Shown one piece after another: positions 9,608 to 17,912 of a stretch of DNA of 64,000 nucleotides. A model generated the notes under the pieces. That model saw only the letters and a list, made by a program, of their open reading frames with translations, searched no databases and was not told the DNA's origin. This DNA comes from Flavitalea plasmicola (lineage in GTDB: Bacteria > Bacteroidota > Bacteroidia > Chitinophagales > Chitinophagaceae). Each line of letters opens with the position of its first letter. Position 1 is the stretch's first letter. The position numbers and the translations under genes are program-made. Location of the stretch: the NCBI RefSeq assembly GCF_030546645.1, contig NZ_JAUOTO010000004.1, positions 372,001-436,000 on the forward strand, in the 5' to 3' direction.

Positions 9608-9739
9608 CCTTTTACTTGCCAGGCAAAGCCTGTAGAGGATGATGGCCCACATGACCGGGAGGACCGGCAGCCACCAGTCTGTAAGGAATATTAAGGCGGA
9701 GGTCAGGGCTCCCAGTAAGAAGAAAAGCACGTATTTCAT
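9554..9739 (-). CDS. Small hydrophobic membrane protein (hypothetical)
   Basis: 61 residues from ATG 9739: MKYVLFFLLGALTSALIFLT, then WWLPVLPVMWAIILYRLCLA, then a basic tail. This gives two hydrophobic segments with a positive C-terminus, a plausible inner-membrane protein. Its last 54 bp overlap the 3' end of the sigma-factor gene tail to tail. A longer frame up to 9814 has an unconvincing N-terminal extension. No family recognised; support is only composition and the fit to an otherwise empty gap. Confidence 0.45.
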   Translation of the reverse strand: MKYVLFFLLGALTSALIFLTDWWLPVLPVMWAIILYRLCLASKRLYEKIDHRSQHTHGRAI

Positions 9740-9967
9740 GATGATATTGGATTGGCTAGCAAAATAACTACACGACGATGGTATTTTATATGAAAGCGGG
9801 CGCATGATTTTCACAATTAAAAAAAAGGAGCGAGGATCACTAAGGGAAGTGCTTAAAAAAAAAGTATTTTAAAAATGTCACAATTAATTGAACCGCGCCT
9901 CCGTTAATAGCGTGGTTTTTCATAGGATATTGGATTTTAAAACGGGGCTGAATTTCCATTCTGGCCC

Positions 9968-10016
9968 TTTTTTTTGCCCGTGCCTTTCCGGGAAAAGTAG
10001 TCCCGGGCAAAAAAAA
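9968..10016. repeat. Perfect 13-bp inverted repeat with a third copy downstream
   Basis: TTTTTTTTGCCCG at 9968-9980 is matched by its exact complement at 10004-10016. The same 13 bases, extended to 18 (TTTTTTTTGCCCGTGCCT), recur directly at 10057-10074. An inner hairpin (9988-9993 with 10001-10006) competes with the outer one. The rest of 9740-9967 is AT-rich and shows no gene. Confidence 0.7.
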
Positions 10017-10037
10017 TCTAAAAATGGGCTTTCCGCC

Positions 10038-10064
10038 GACGGATCTGTGATCCGTCTTTTTTTT
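10038..10064 (+). terminator. Rho-independent terminator just upstream of the HD gene
   Basis: GACGGATC (10038-10045), loop TGT, GATCCGTC (10049-10056) and eight T (10057-10064): a near-ideal intrinsic terminator. It stops plus-strand transcription 34 nt before the HD-gene ATG. Its T-tract is part of the repeated 18-mer. Confidence 0.75.
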
Positions 10065-10093
10065 GCCCGTGCCTGCAGAGTACATTATTTTCG
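10062..10093 (+). promoter_or_regulatory. Candidate promoter of the HD gene, leaderless geometry
   Basis: TTTG at 10062-10065, a 20-nt spacer, and TATTTTCG at 10086-10093 (one mismatch from TAnnTTTG). The last base of the -7 box is 4 nt before the ATG, so the transcript would begin at or next to the start codon. Confidence 0.5.
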
Positions 10094-10097
10094 GGGC

Positions 10098-10769
10098 ATG
10101 CAAGATCAGGCTATTACCGGATGGGAGACAAGATTTATCAATTACCACAAGGAGAACACGCATACGAAGGACGGATCTCATGACCTGGGCCATTTCCAGC
10201 GGGTGTGGAAAGCAGCGCAATATATCAACCAGGAGGAGGGGGGGATTGCAGATCCGTTGATCTTATTAACAGCCGCTTATTTCCATGACCTGGTTTCTTT
10301 ACCGAAAAATTCTCCTGAGCGGAGTACTTCTTCCCGTCTGAGCGCGGAGAGGACGGTGGCGCTGCTGAAGGAGGTTTTTACGGATTTTCCTCCTGAAAAG
10401 ATAGAGAATGTGCGACATGCCATTCATGCGCATAGTTTTTCGGCGCAGGTGGCTCCATTGACCTCCGAGGCGAAGATACTGCAGGATGCCGACAGGATGG
10501 AAGCATTGGGGGCTATTGGGCTTGCCCGGGTGTTTTATACTGCAGGTCAGCTGAGCCAGCGGTTATTCGACGCGGAAGATCCGCTGGCGTTGGCGCGTGA
10601 GCCGAATGACAGTCAATATTCGCTGGATCATTTTCAACTGAAGCTGTTCAAACTGCCGGCCCTGATGAATACTGCCACGGGTAAGCGGCTCGCGGATGAG
10701 AAAGTGGCCTATCTGCGACAGTACCTGGGGATGATAGAGGGTGAGATAAAAGGGAAATATGGCGGATAG
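10098..10769 (+). CDS. HD-domain metal-dependent phosphohydrolase
   Basis: 223 residues from ATG 10098 (MQDQAITGWETRFINYHKEN). The frame is open back to 9888, but that part covers inverted repeats and a terminator and has no domain character, so the later start is preferred. HD residues are visible: HDLGHFQRVWKAA (about 28-40), the paired His-Asp in TAAYFHDLVS (about 63-72) and DADRMEALGAIGLARVF (about 137-153). It belongs to the YedJ/uncharacterised HD group; substrates are usually nucleotides or phosphate esters. It is convergent with the thioesterase gene, 2 bp apart, and has its own terminator-like and promoter-like elements immediately upstream. Confidence 0.9.
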   Translation: MQDQAITGWETRFINYHKENTHTKDGSHDLGHFQRVWKAAQYINQEEGGIADPLILLTAAYFHDLVSLPKNSPERSTSSRLSAERTVALLKEVFTDFPPEKIENVRHAIHAHSFSAQVAPLTSEAKILQDADRMEALGAIGLARVFYTAGQLSQRLFDAEDPLALAREPNDSQYSLDHFQLKLFKLPALMNTATGKRLADEKVAYLRQYLGMIEGEIKGKYGG

Positions 10770-10771
10770 GG

Positions 10772-11248
10772 TCAGCTCTTATTCAGCAGGGTGGCGATCC
10801 GGGCATTCATTCCTTTGGCGATATCGACACCGGGGACCAGGACCTGGCGGCTAAATTCCAGGATCTCTTCTTTAAGGCCCTCTTTTTTTCCTGTGCGGCT
10901 ATTGATATGGGTAAATCTGGACCAGAGAATGGCTTTTAGTCCGAGCCGGTCTTTGTCGAACATCAGCATTTCCACATCCAGGTAGTTGTCGCCACAGCCG
11001 ATGAGTGCAGTCTCTTTGCAGACAACCTCGTTATAGGTGACGGCCCGTACATACTGGATCTCGTGGCGGCTGACGACGAATCCCAGTCCTCTTAACGCCC
11101 AGTCTTTCAAGTCTATGCCATAATTTTCCTTCAGGTGGTCTTCCCGGGCGTTGATAAAATAATCCAGGTATTTACTATTATTCAGGTGACCAAGGGGGTC
11201 ACAGTCGTTGAAGCGGATGGTGTAGAATGTGCTGGGTTTTGTAACCAT
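10772..11248 (-). CDS. Acyl-CoA thioesterase, hot-dog fold (YbgC/FadM-like)
   Basis: 158 residues. The N-terminal block FYTIRFNDCDPLGHLNNSKY (residues about 8-27) is the 4HBT signature, with the catalytic Asp in D-C-D-P-L-G-H. The rest follows the hot-dog pattern (central helix YLDYFINAREDHL, then strands). These cytosolic enzymes hydrolyse acyl-CoA or aromatic CoA thioesters; the chain length is not predictable here. The start is ATG 11248. It is convergent with the HD gene and divergent from the 50-residue frame beginning at 11280. Confidence 0.9.
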   Translation of the reverse strand: MVTKPSTFYTIRFNDCDPLGHLNNSKYLDYFINAREDHLKENYGIDLKDWALRGLGFVVSRHEIQYVRAVTYNEVVCKETALIGCGDNYLDVEMLMFDKDRLGLKAILWSRFTHINSRTGKKEGLKEEILEFSRQVLVPGVDIAKGMNARIATLLNKS

Positions 11249-11279
11249 AAAATTGTATTTTTAGCGTGCGTGCGTTTAT

Positions 11280-11432
11280 ATGCCTCGCAATATTAACCCC
11301 TGGAGTATAGTCCATCCTATCGATTCTCCCAAAATAATTTTTTATGAAGATCGGCGAGCGCTGAAGCGGCTGGTGGCTATCCGCAAAACGAAGGAGAAAG
11401 GTGCTGTACTCAATGAGTTGTTAGACAATTAA
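11280..11432 (+). CDS. Small basic protein, 50 residues (hypothetical)
   Basis: ATG at 11280, TAA at 11430-11432. The product begins MPRNINPWSIVHPIDSPKII, continues FYEDRRALKRLVAIRKTKEK and ends GAVLNELLDN: a mixed start and a charged amphipathic helix. It starts 31 bp from the divergent thioesterase start. Codon use resembles its neighbours (many G/C third positions in the helix part). No family recognised; it could be a chance frame. Confidence 0.4.
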   Translation: MPRNINPWSIVHPIDSPKIIFYEDRRALKRLVAIRKTKEKGAVLNELLDN

Positions 11433-11568
11433 TTAGGGTTGGCTGTCCTGGTCCGAAAAATTAATAGGCCTTCCAGTCAACTCTCTTGTGAATTATCTCG
11501 TATTCGTATATATAAGTTTCATATCCAGAAAGGCCGGCATTTATTCTTTTACCTTTATTGACAGGCTG

Positions 11569-14013
11569 ATGAAATTATTGTTACCCATTATATGTTTACT
11601 GGTGGCTTATGATTCGCTGGCTCAGACGCAGGCTTGCCCTTTGAATAGTAATTTTTCGGTTGGAAGCCTCACGCATTGGTATGCTTATACGGGAAATAAT
11701 GCGGGGGGCAATCCGGCGAACACCATCAAGGGCTATGACACCGCCCAGGGGGCACCGGGGGGCACGCAGGGGGTCAGTACTATTCCCGAATATAACCTGT
11801 CGGGCGTCCCGGGTATCCGGGTGATTACCAGCAACAGCACGGATTATTTAGGAGGGTTTGCTACCATACCCACCATCAATGGCTATAAATATGGCAGCTC
11901 GGTGCTGCTGGGCTCCACGACTATCAGCCGTAGTAATTCGAATGGAGTGCAGGGGGGCTATGTGCGGGGGATCAGTTATACGATCGCCGTGCCTACCAGC
12001 GCCGTCGTTCAGCCTTATACCATGACCTACGCGTATGCGATGGTCCTGGAGAATGGTACCCATAACTCCAATCAGCAGCCATTGTTCTCCGCGACGTTGT
12101 CTGTAAATAATACGATCATCAGCTGCGCCTCTCCAAAATATTTCCTTCCCACCAAAGACAATGCGGACCCGAGGGGCACCGGCGCCACCCTGGATACGGC
12201 GCTGGCCGAGGCTCAGGGAATTTATCTCAGTGCTCATCCTTCGCCTAATTCCAATCCCAACTCCAATAATCCCAATGCGGAGCACCTGATGGATGTTTGG
12301 GCAAAGGGGTGGACGGAAGTGACTTTTGACCTTTCGCCTTACAGGGGCCAGAAGGTGACGCTGACCTTCGAGGCGGACAATTGTGTGCCGGGCGGACATT
12401 TCGCTTATGCTTATGTGGCGCTTCGCAGTGATTGTGACGGTCTAGCCATCAGCGGTCCTATCGAAGCGTGCATCAACAGTGACCTCACCTATTCCATACC
12501 TGGTCTTACGGGCGCTAATTATCAGTGGACGGTGCCATCCGACTGGTCTATCATATCGGGGGCGGACAGCAATATCCTCAAAGTGCATGTGGGCACCAAT
12601 CCCGGCAAGATCACAGCGTCGGAAAGCAATAGCTGCGCTACATTGAAAGATACCATCGATGTGGTGACCACGCCCCCGACCATTCCCGGCTTTGTGTCGG
12701 GTAATAACGAGGTTTGTGCCGGTGCGAATAACAGCCCCCTGGTCCTGAACGGATATTTAGGCAAGGTGCTGGGCTGGCAGACTTCCGGGGACGGTGTGAC
12801 CTGGAGTTCCTTGTCCGTAACGGCGCCTTCTTATACTGCGCAGAATCTGCAAAAGACCGCCAACTACAGGGCTATTGTGCAGAATGGCGAGAGCTGCAAT
12901 ATCGATACCAGCGCGGCTGCCAAAGTCATCGTAGACCCCCAAAGCGTGGGTGGAACCCTGGACCCGGCGAATATGGCGTTTTGTCTCGGGCAGAATAAGG
13001 ATGCACTGCTGACACTAAAGGGCTATACCGGCAGCGTGCAGAACTGGCAATCTTCCGCGGATGGCGTCAACTGGACGGATTTCAACCCTGTTAATAACGA
13101 TCCCACCTATAATGTAGTAGGTATTACGTCATCCACGCGGTTCCGCACCATTGTAAAAAGCGGTGTTTGCCCCCTGGACATCAGCACGCCCTCTTTTATC
13201 AACCTGCTGACTGCGCGTTTTCCGGAGGCACAGGCAGCGCCTGCGGATACGCTTATCTGCTATGGAAAGGTCGCACCGTTGAATGCGCATATTATGCTGG
13301 GGACGAGCTATAGCTGGACCAATACTGCTCAACTTAGCGGTCAGGGGAATGGAAATATAGATGTTCTCCCCTATGACATTCATGCACAGGCCAGTCCTTT
13401 GGCCACCACCGAATATGTGCTGAATATTCTCAATGCCGGCTGTCCCAATGCTCTGAAGGACACATTCCATATCAATGTACATCAGAAGATCGTCGTGGAT
13501 GCGGGGCATGATACGGCCGTGGTCTTCAATCAGCCGCTGCAGCTGCATGCCAGCAACAACGATTCGGCTGCAGGTTTGTGGAAGTGGGAGCCCCCGCTGG
13601 GACTGGATAATCCTTTTATCTCAGATCCTGTCGCTACGCTGGGGGCCACTATCGACTCAGTCCGTTACACAGTGACGGCGTCTACGGAAATAGGATGTTC
13701 GGGGTCAGCAAGCATATTGGTGAAAGTGTTCAAGACATTGCCTGATATTTTTGTGCCGAGCGCTTTTACGCCGGGAAGCGTCGCCAATGGTATCTTCCGT
13801 CCTGTGCCGGTGGGGATCGCGAACTTCCAGTTTTTCAGGGTATACAACCGATATGGCCAGCTGGTATACGCTACCACGGTGGCAGGCAATGGCTGGGACG
13901 GGCGGATAGGGGGGAAGCTGCAGGAACCGGGTACCTATGTATGGATGGTGCAGGGCATATCGTATACGGGCAAGACCGTATACCACAAAGGCACGATGGT
14001 GATGGTGCGATGA
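11569..14013 (+). CDS. Secreted multidomain protein with type-B T9SS C-terminal domain
   Basis: 814 residues from ATG 11569, chosen because MKLLLPIICLLVAYDSLAQ is a clear signal peptide; the frame extends 27 residues further upstream without support. An N-terminal lectin-like region (about 25-310) is followed by repeated Ig/PKD-like modules (SIPGLTGANYQWTVPSDW, then two similar modules with GWQTSGDGVTW and NWQSSADGVNW). The last 90 residues (DIFVPSAFTPGSVANGIF to the C-terminus, with FFRVYNRYGQLVYAT and GWDGRIGGK) are the CHU_C/gliding-motility domain that directs export by the type IX system and surface attachment. Its role is probably adhesion or matrix; no catalytic domain was recognised. 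Confidence 0.9.
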   Translation: MKLLLPIICLLVAYDSLAQTQACPLNSNFSVGSLTHWYAYTGNNAGGNPANTIKGYDTAQGAPGGTQGVSTIPEYNLSGVPGIRVITSNSTDYLGGFATIPTINGYKYGSSVLLGSTTISRSNSNGVQGGYVRGISYTIAVPTSAVVQPYTMTYAYAMVLENGTHNSNQQPLFSATLSVNNTIISCASPKYFLPTKDNADPRGTGATLDTALAEAQGIYLSAHPSPNSNPNSNNPNAEHLMDVWAKGWTEVTFDLSPYRGQKVTLTFEADNCVPGGHFAYAYVALRSDCDGLAISGPIEACINSDLTYSIPGLTGANYQWTVPSDWSIISGADSNILKVHVGTNPGKITASESNSCATLKDTIDVVTTPPTIPGFVSGNNEVCAGANNSPLVLNGYLGKVLGWQTSGDGVTWSSLSVTAPSYTAQNLQKTANYRAIVQNGESCNIDTSAAAKVIVDPQSVGGTLDPANMAFCLGQNKDALLTLKGYTGSVQNWQSSADGVNWTDFNPVNNDPTYNVVGITSSTRFRTIVKSGVCPLDISTPSFINLLTARFPEAQAAPADTLICYGKVAPLNAHIMLGTSYSWTNTAQLSGQGNGNIDVLPYDIHAQASPLATTEYVLNILNAGCPNALKDTFHINVHQKIVVDAGHDTAVVFNQPLQLHASNNDSAAGLWKWEPPLGLDNPFISDPVATLGATIDSVRYTVTASTEIGCSGSASILVKVFKTLPDIFVPSAFTPGSVANGIFRPVPVGIANFQFFRVYNRYGQLVYATTVAGNGWDGRIGGKLQEPGTYVWMVQGISYTGKTVYHKGTMVMVR

Positions 14014-14021
14014 ACTTTATT

Positions 14022-14675
14022 TCATTTCATAATATATTTTTTCAACCGGGCAGGGTCGATGATCCGTATGTTCTTACCGGAAGCGGAGATGACCTTACCT
14101 TTAGTGAGCTCCGTCAAGAATTTGAATACCGTCTCGTAGGTGGTGCCTGCGTAGGATGCAATATCCTGGCGGGTGACGGTGAGGGATAGTTTGGTTATTT
14201 CCAGGAGCGCGCCCGCGATCCTTCCTTTTACTTCCATGTGGACCATATCCCGCATCCTTTGTTCGGTCCTTTGCAGCTCGGCCGCATAGAAATACATGAG
14301 TCTGTAAGTAAGGTTTGGGTTAGCTTTCAGGCTGCTTTCCAGAAAATCGTTTGAGATATGACATACCTGGCAATCCTCCAGTGCGGTGGCAGTAACGGGG
14401 TAATGATCGATGCCTCCCAGGCCGCGGTGTCCGAGGATGTCGCCCGGCGCGGCAAAGCGGAGGATAAGATCCTTCTGGCCTATCCATTCTTTATGCACTT
14501 TAACATAACCGGAATAGAGAAAAAAGATCCCGGCGACCTTTTCTCCTTCACGGAATACGGGTTTCCCTTTTTTTATGGGCAAGGTCGTTTTCTTCAGCGC
14601 TATGACCTCCCTCCATTCGGGCATGCAATGCCGGCATAAAAAGCAATCGTTCAGATTGCAGGATAATTCTTGCAT
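14022..14675 (-). CDS. Crp/Fnr-family transcriptional regulator with N-terminal Cys cluster
   Basis: 217 residues from ATG 14675; a TTG at 14726 gives a 17-residue extension overlapping a palindromic site and is less likely. Cyclic-nucleotide-binding fold (about 25-130: GKPVFREGEKVAGIFFLYSG, DILGHRGLGG) and a C-terminal winged helix (about 155-215: LTVTRQDIASYAGTTYETVF). The N-terminus carries four cysteines, CNLNDCFLCRHC (residues 6-17), which in Fnr-type sensors can hold an Fe-S cluster; this points to redox or oxygen sensing but is not proof. The gene is divergent from the ClC transporter, and palindromic sites lie between the two. Confidence 0.9.
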   Translation of the reverse strand: MQELSCNLNDCFLCRHCMPEWREVIALKKTTLPIKKGKPVFREGEKVAGIFFLYSGYVKVHKEWIGQKDLILRFAAPGDILGHRGLGGIDHYPVTATALEDCQVCHISNDFLESSLKANPNLTYRLMYFYAAELQRTEQRMRDMVHMEVKGRIAGALLEITKLSLTVTRQDIASYAGTTYETVFKFLTELTKGKVISASGKNIRIIDPARLKKYIMK

Positions 14676-14711
14676 AATGCAATGATAGGCAATCTGCCGG
14701 GTTTGTTTGCT

Positions 14712-14729
14712 ATATTGTTTATGCAATAT
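14712..14729. promoter_or_regulatory. Candidate operator 1: ATATTG-N6-CAATAT
   Basis: Perfect palindrome ATATTG(TTTATG)CAATAT between the Crp/Fnr gene and clc. The 15-mer TTGTTTATGCAATAT recurs at 14768, 53 bp away (about five helical turns). It resembles Crp/Fnr-type TTG...CAA half-sites, with a 6-nt rather than 8-nt gap. Confidence 0.5.
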
Positions 14730-14767
14730 TTTAATGCGTTTCGTGTCTACAATATGCTTATTTAATG

Positions 14768-14787
14768 TTGTTTATGCAATATATTTG
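14768..14787 (+). promoter_or_regulatory. Candidate operator 2 joined to the clc -7 box
   Basis: TTGTTTATGCAA (14768-14779), the second copy of the repeat, abuts TATATTTG (14780-14787), an exact TAnnTTTG box. The box ends 4 nt before the clc ATG at 14792. A regulator bound here would cover the promoter. Confidence 0.5.
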
Positions 14788-14791
14788 CGGT

Positions 14792-16426
14792 ATGAAAGAA
14801 AGGATTGTCAGGAAGACCCCGGTGAACAAACGCGTATTTTATCTCTGTATCCAGGTGGCGATCAATGCGGTATTGATCGGCGTAGTAGCCAAGGTGCTGG
14901 TGGGCCTTATCGACTTTATTACCAATCTGTCCTTTTATGGGCGATTGTCTTTTGAACCGGCTTCGCCTGCGGGTAATCATCTTGGTCTGTTGGTGCTGGC
15001 AGTGCCTGTTATAGGAGCTGTCCTGGTGGGATTGATGGCAAGGTTCGGATCGAAAGCCATCGGGGGGCATGGCATTCCCGAGGCAATGGAAAAGATCATC
15101 CTGGAGGACAGCCGCATTCCGCCTGCGTTGACTTTTTTGAAACCTTTATCGGCGGCGATATCCATTGGGACGGGCGGGCCTTTTGGCGCCGAGGGGCCGA
15201 TCATAGCCACGGGGGGCGCTTTTGGATCGCTGACCGGGCAATGGATGCATATTTCTTCTGCGGAGCGGAAGATCGTATTGGCGGCAGGGGCATGCGCAGG
15301 TATGTCTGCTATATTCGGCAGTCCATTGGCGGCGGTCCTGCTGGCGATAGAGTTACTGTTATTTGAATTTTCGCCCCGGAGCATTATTCCTGTGGTTATA
15401 GGATGTGTCACCGGCGCGGGGATGCATATCTTATTGTTCGGTTCGTCTCCTGTATTCAGTATGCCGGAGATCCCGGCGCCTTCGGATAGTGCGCTGGCGG
15501 CTTATGTGGTGCTTGGGCTCATCGTAGGTGTGGTTGCGGCGGGGGTGTCGCGGTCTATTTATCTTATCGAAGACCTTTTCGAGAAGCTGCCGGTACACTG
15601 GATGTGGTGGCCTGCGATAGGGGCGATAGCCATTGGCGTGACTGGTTATTTCGCTCCTCATACCATGGGGGTGGGGTATGACAACATCACGTATTTGTTG
15701 GGAGGGACCTGGTCCTGGCGGATCTTATTTTCTCTTTGTGTGCTGAAGTATATCTCCTGGGCGGTGTCTTTGGGCAGCGGCACTTCAGGAGGGACGCTGG
15801 CGCCATTGTTCACCATGGGCGGTGGCCTGGGTGCGATGCTGGGCCTGGGTGCGATGTATCTTTTCCCTTCCCTGGGGATCGACCCCGCGACTGCCGCACT
15901 GGCGGGCATGGCGGCCATGTTTGCGGGGGCTTCCAGGGCATTGCTGACTTCCGTGGTATTTGCCTTGGAAACCACGGGAAAGGCCCATGGCGTGCTGCCC
16001 GTGCTGGGAGCTTCGGTGGCCGCTTATTTCCTTTCGTTCTTCCTGATGCGGGGAAGCATCATGACGGAGAAGATCAAGCGAAGGGGAGTGAGCGCACCGG
16101 ATGCCTATGAGCCGGATGTGCTGCAAGGCATCCGGGTAAAGACATTGCTTTCGGAGGCCGGGGAAGAGGAGATTGTGACCGGTAAACCTTATGTATATGC
16201 GAACGATGATGTGGGCCTGGCTGCGGAAATGATGGGGAAGTATCATACGGAACGATTGCTGGTCCGGGAGGAGGGGGATCCGGGCAAGGTCGCGGGCGTC
16301 ATTACGGCGGCATCCATCCTGCGCTATTACAGTGCGCAAAAGCGGAAGGAGCATACCTATCATTCGCCCGGAAGGACGAGAAGGATCATGGCGCAGGGGA
16401 GGAAATTCTTATTTTTTAACAGATAA
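14792..16426 (+). CDS. ClC-family chloride channel/transporter
   Basis: 544 residues from ATG 14792 (MKERIVRKTPVNKR); an ATG at 14765 would run through the operator and -7 box. ClC motifs in order: GGHGIPEAM (chloride-binding loop), GGPFGAEGPIIATGG (containing the gating Glu, usually GxEGP), SPLAAVLLAIELLLFE, and GSGTSGGTLAPLFTMG. About ten membrane segments; the C-terminal 100 residues (KPYVYANDDVGLAAEMMGKY onward) look like a degenerate CBS-type cytosolic region. By eye the position of the internal proton Glu of H+/Cl- exchangers is Leu (AIEL instead of IIEE), so it may not be proton-coupled. It may be controlled by the divergent Crp/Fnr protein. Confidence 0.93.
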   Translation: MKERIVRKTPVNKRVFYLCIQVAINAVLIGVVAKVLVGLIDFITNLSFYGRLSFEPASPAGNHLGLLVLAVPVIGAVLVGLMARFGSKAIGGHGIPEAMEKIILEDSRIPPALTFLKPLSAAISIGTGGPFGAEGPIIATGGAFGSLTGQWMHISSAERKIVLAAGACAGMSAIFGSPLAAVLLAIELLLFEFSPRSIIPVVIGCVTGAGMHILLFGSSPVFSMPEIPAPSDSALAAYVVLGLIVGVVAAGVSRSIYLIEDLFEKLPVHWMWWPAIGAIAIGVTGYFAPHTMGVGYDNITYLLGGTWSWRILFSLCVLKYISWAVSLGSGTSGGTLAPLFTMGGGLGAMLGLGAMYLFPSLGIDPATAALAGMAAMFAGASRALLTSVVFALETTGKAHGVLPVLGASVAAYFLSFFLMRGSIMTEKIKRRGVSAPDAYEPDVLQGIRVKTLLSEAGEEEIVTGKPYVYANDDVGLAAEMMGKYHTERLLVREEGDPGKVAGVITAASILRYYSAQKRKEHTYHSPGRTRRIMAQGRKFLFFNR

Positions 16427-16436
16427 AACAATCTTT

Positions 16437-16871
16437 ATGTCACAGGAACAATCAATGGGGGGCGATTTTAGCGGGGCATTACTGACAGGCGTTTTTGCGG
16501 GTTTTGCCGGTACGATCATTTGCCTTGTCTTCAATATTATTTACCGGGACGATACAGGCTTTCTTCCTTCCGCGATCATCAATGTTTCGTCGTTGATATT
16601 TGCGGTCAACATCCTGTTTGTCTTTATAGGGCTGGCTTATTTTTTATGTGTCCGGTATTTGCCAAAGGGGGATATCGCTTTTGAGGTGATCTTTTTGTTG
16701 CTGACGCTGGTCTGCCTGTTGGGAACATCCGGCGTCCACCGTTCGGATGATGCGGTGGTGAACCACCAGTTCAAGGGGCTCCTGATGGGGGTGATCATTA
16801 TCCTTGGTATCTGTTGTGCGGCGATGCCCGTGATGTTTCGCAATAAGCGTTTCAGGGAGCACGTGATATAG
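16437..16871 (+). CDS. Four-helix membrane protein (hypothetical)
   Basis: 144 residues from ATG 16437 (MSQEQSMGGDFSGALLTGVF); the open frame extends upstream into clc but without coding character of its own. Four hydrophobic segments are visible: LLTGVFAGFAGTIICLVFNI, SSLIFAVNILFVFIGLAYFL, VIFLLLTLVCLLG and GLLMGVIIILGICCAAMPVM. It starts 10 nt after the clc stop and is probably co-transcribed, suggesting a role linked to ion transport or the same stress. No family recognised. Confidence 0.75.
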   Translation: MSQEQSMGGDFSGALLTGVFAGFAGTIICLVFNIIYRDDTGFLPSAIINVSSLIFAVNILFVFIGLAYFLCVRYLPKGDIAFEVIFLLLTLVCLLGTSGVHRSDDAVVNHQFKGLLMGVIIILGICCAAMPVMFRNKRFREHVI

Positions 16872-16930
16872 GGCCTGAGAACAGCGAATGAAGCGGCGGC
16901 GGGTAATTATCCTTTTTGTACATTCAGGGC

Positions 16931-17866
16931 ATGAAAAAATCAAGAAGCGCTGCTTTGCTGCTGGTGTGCCTGCTGACCATGCCGGATGGCCGGGCCCAGG
17001 AGCGGGGTGCGGGGCCATTCCCCGGGAAGGTGCACCGCATCGTATTTCTCGGGAACAGCATCACGTATGCGGCAGATTATGTTGAATTAATCGAGACATA
17101 TTTTATTATACATTATCCCAGGCGGCGATTTGAGTTCATCAATATGGGCTTGCCCAGCGAAACGGTCTCGGGCTTATCGGAGCCGGGGCATGCGGGGGGG
17201 AAGTTCCCCCGCCCTGATCTGCATGAGCGGCTGGCGCGGGTATTGGCGTTGACGAAGCCGGACCTGGTGTTCGTGGATTATGGGATGAATGACGGTATTT
17301 ATATGCCCTTTGATGCGGGAAGGTTCGATGCATTCCGGTCGGGGATGCTATGGCTGCATGGGGAGCTGGTGAAGACGGGGGCCATGATCATTCATTTGAC
17401 CCCTCCGGTGTATGATGAGAAGATCGGAAAAAGCAAAGGATACGATGGGGTGCTGGAAAAATATTCCGAGTGGTTGCTGCAGCAAAAGGATTCATTGGGA
17501 TGGAGGGTCGCGGATATTCATGCCCCCATGAAAAAGTACCTGGATCACCGGCGGAGCCTGGATTCTACCTATGCTTTTTCGCAGGATGGGGTCCATCCGG
17601 ATCTCACGGGGCATGTGATCATGGCGGGAGAAGTTTTAAGATACCTGGGAGAGCCGGTGGGGGAAACCGGTGGGCTAATGAGGGTGATGGGTGATGAGGG
17701 AGGTAAAGTTTATGGACTTGTGCATGAGAGACAGGAGATGATGAAGGACGCGTGGCTGACGGCCGCGGGGCATCAGCGGCCGGGTATGAAGAAGGGGCTG
17801 CCGCTGCCGGAGGCGAAGATGAAAGCGGCGGCGATCGACAAAAGAATCAGACAACTCCACAGATAG
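16931..17866 (+). CDS. SGNH/GDSL-family esterase, secreted
   Basis: 311 residues from ATG 16931 with a signal peptide (MKKSRSAALLLVCLLTMPDG, cleavage near RAQ). SGNH blocks: VFLGNSITY (block I, nucleophile Ser in G-N-S), GLPSETVSG (block II Gly), DYGMNDGIY (block III Asn), and DGVHPDLTGH (block V Asp and His). Such enzymes deacetylate or hydrolyse esters on carbohydrates in the periplasm or outside. The C-terminal 75 residues are charged and helical and not part of the core fold. It begins 59 bp after the membrane-protein gene on the same strand. Confidence 0.9.
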   Translation: MKKSRSAALLLVCLLTMPDGRAQERGAGPFPGKVHRIVFLGNSITYAADYVELIETYFIIHYPRRRFEFINMGLPSETVSGLSEPGHAGGKFPRPDLHERLARVLALTKPDLVFVDYGMNDGIYMPFDAGRFDAFRSGMLWLHGELVKTGAMIIHLTPPVYDEKIGKSKGYDGVLEKYSEWLLQQKDSLGWRVADIHAPMKKYLDHRRSLDSTYAFSQDGVHPDLTGHVIMAGEVLRYLGEPVGETGGLMRVMGDEGGKVYGLVHERQEMMKDAWLTAAGHQRPGMKKGLPLPEAKMKAAAIDKRIRQLHR

Positions 17867-17912
17867 CTAATTTGTCAATTTAGGGGTATTTTGCACCTTA
17901 AAATACCTTACG

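Noticed and set aside
9888-10097. N-terminal extension of the HD protein
   Set aside because: It runs through inverted repeats, a terminator and a promoter-like element, with no similarity to HD proteins; the ATG at 10098 fits better.
15785-16363. 192-residue minus-strand frame opposite clc
   Set aside because: His/Arg-rich antisense shadow of a hydrophobic membrane-protein gene.
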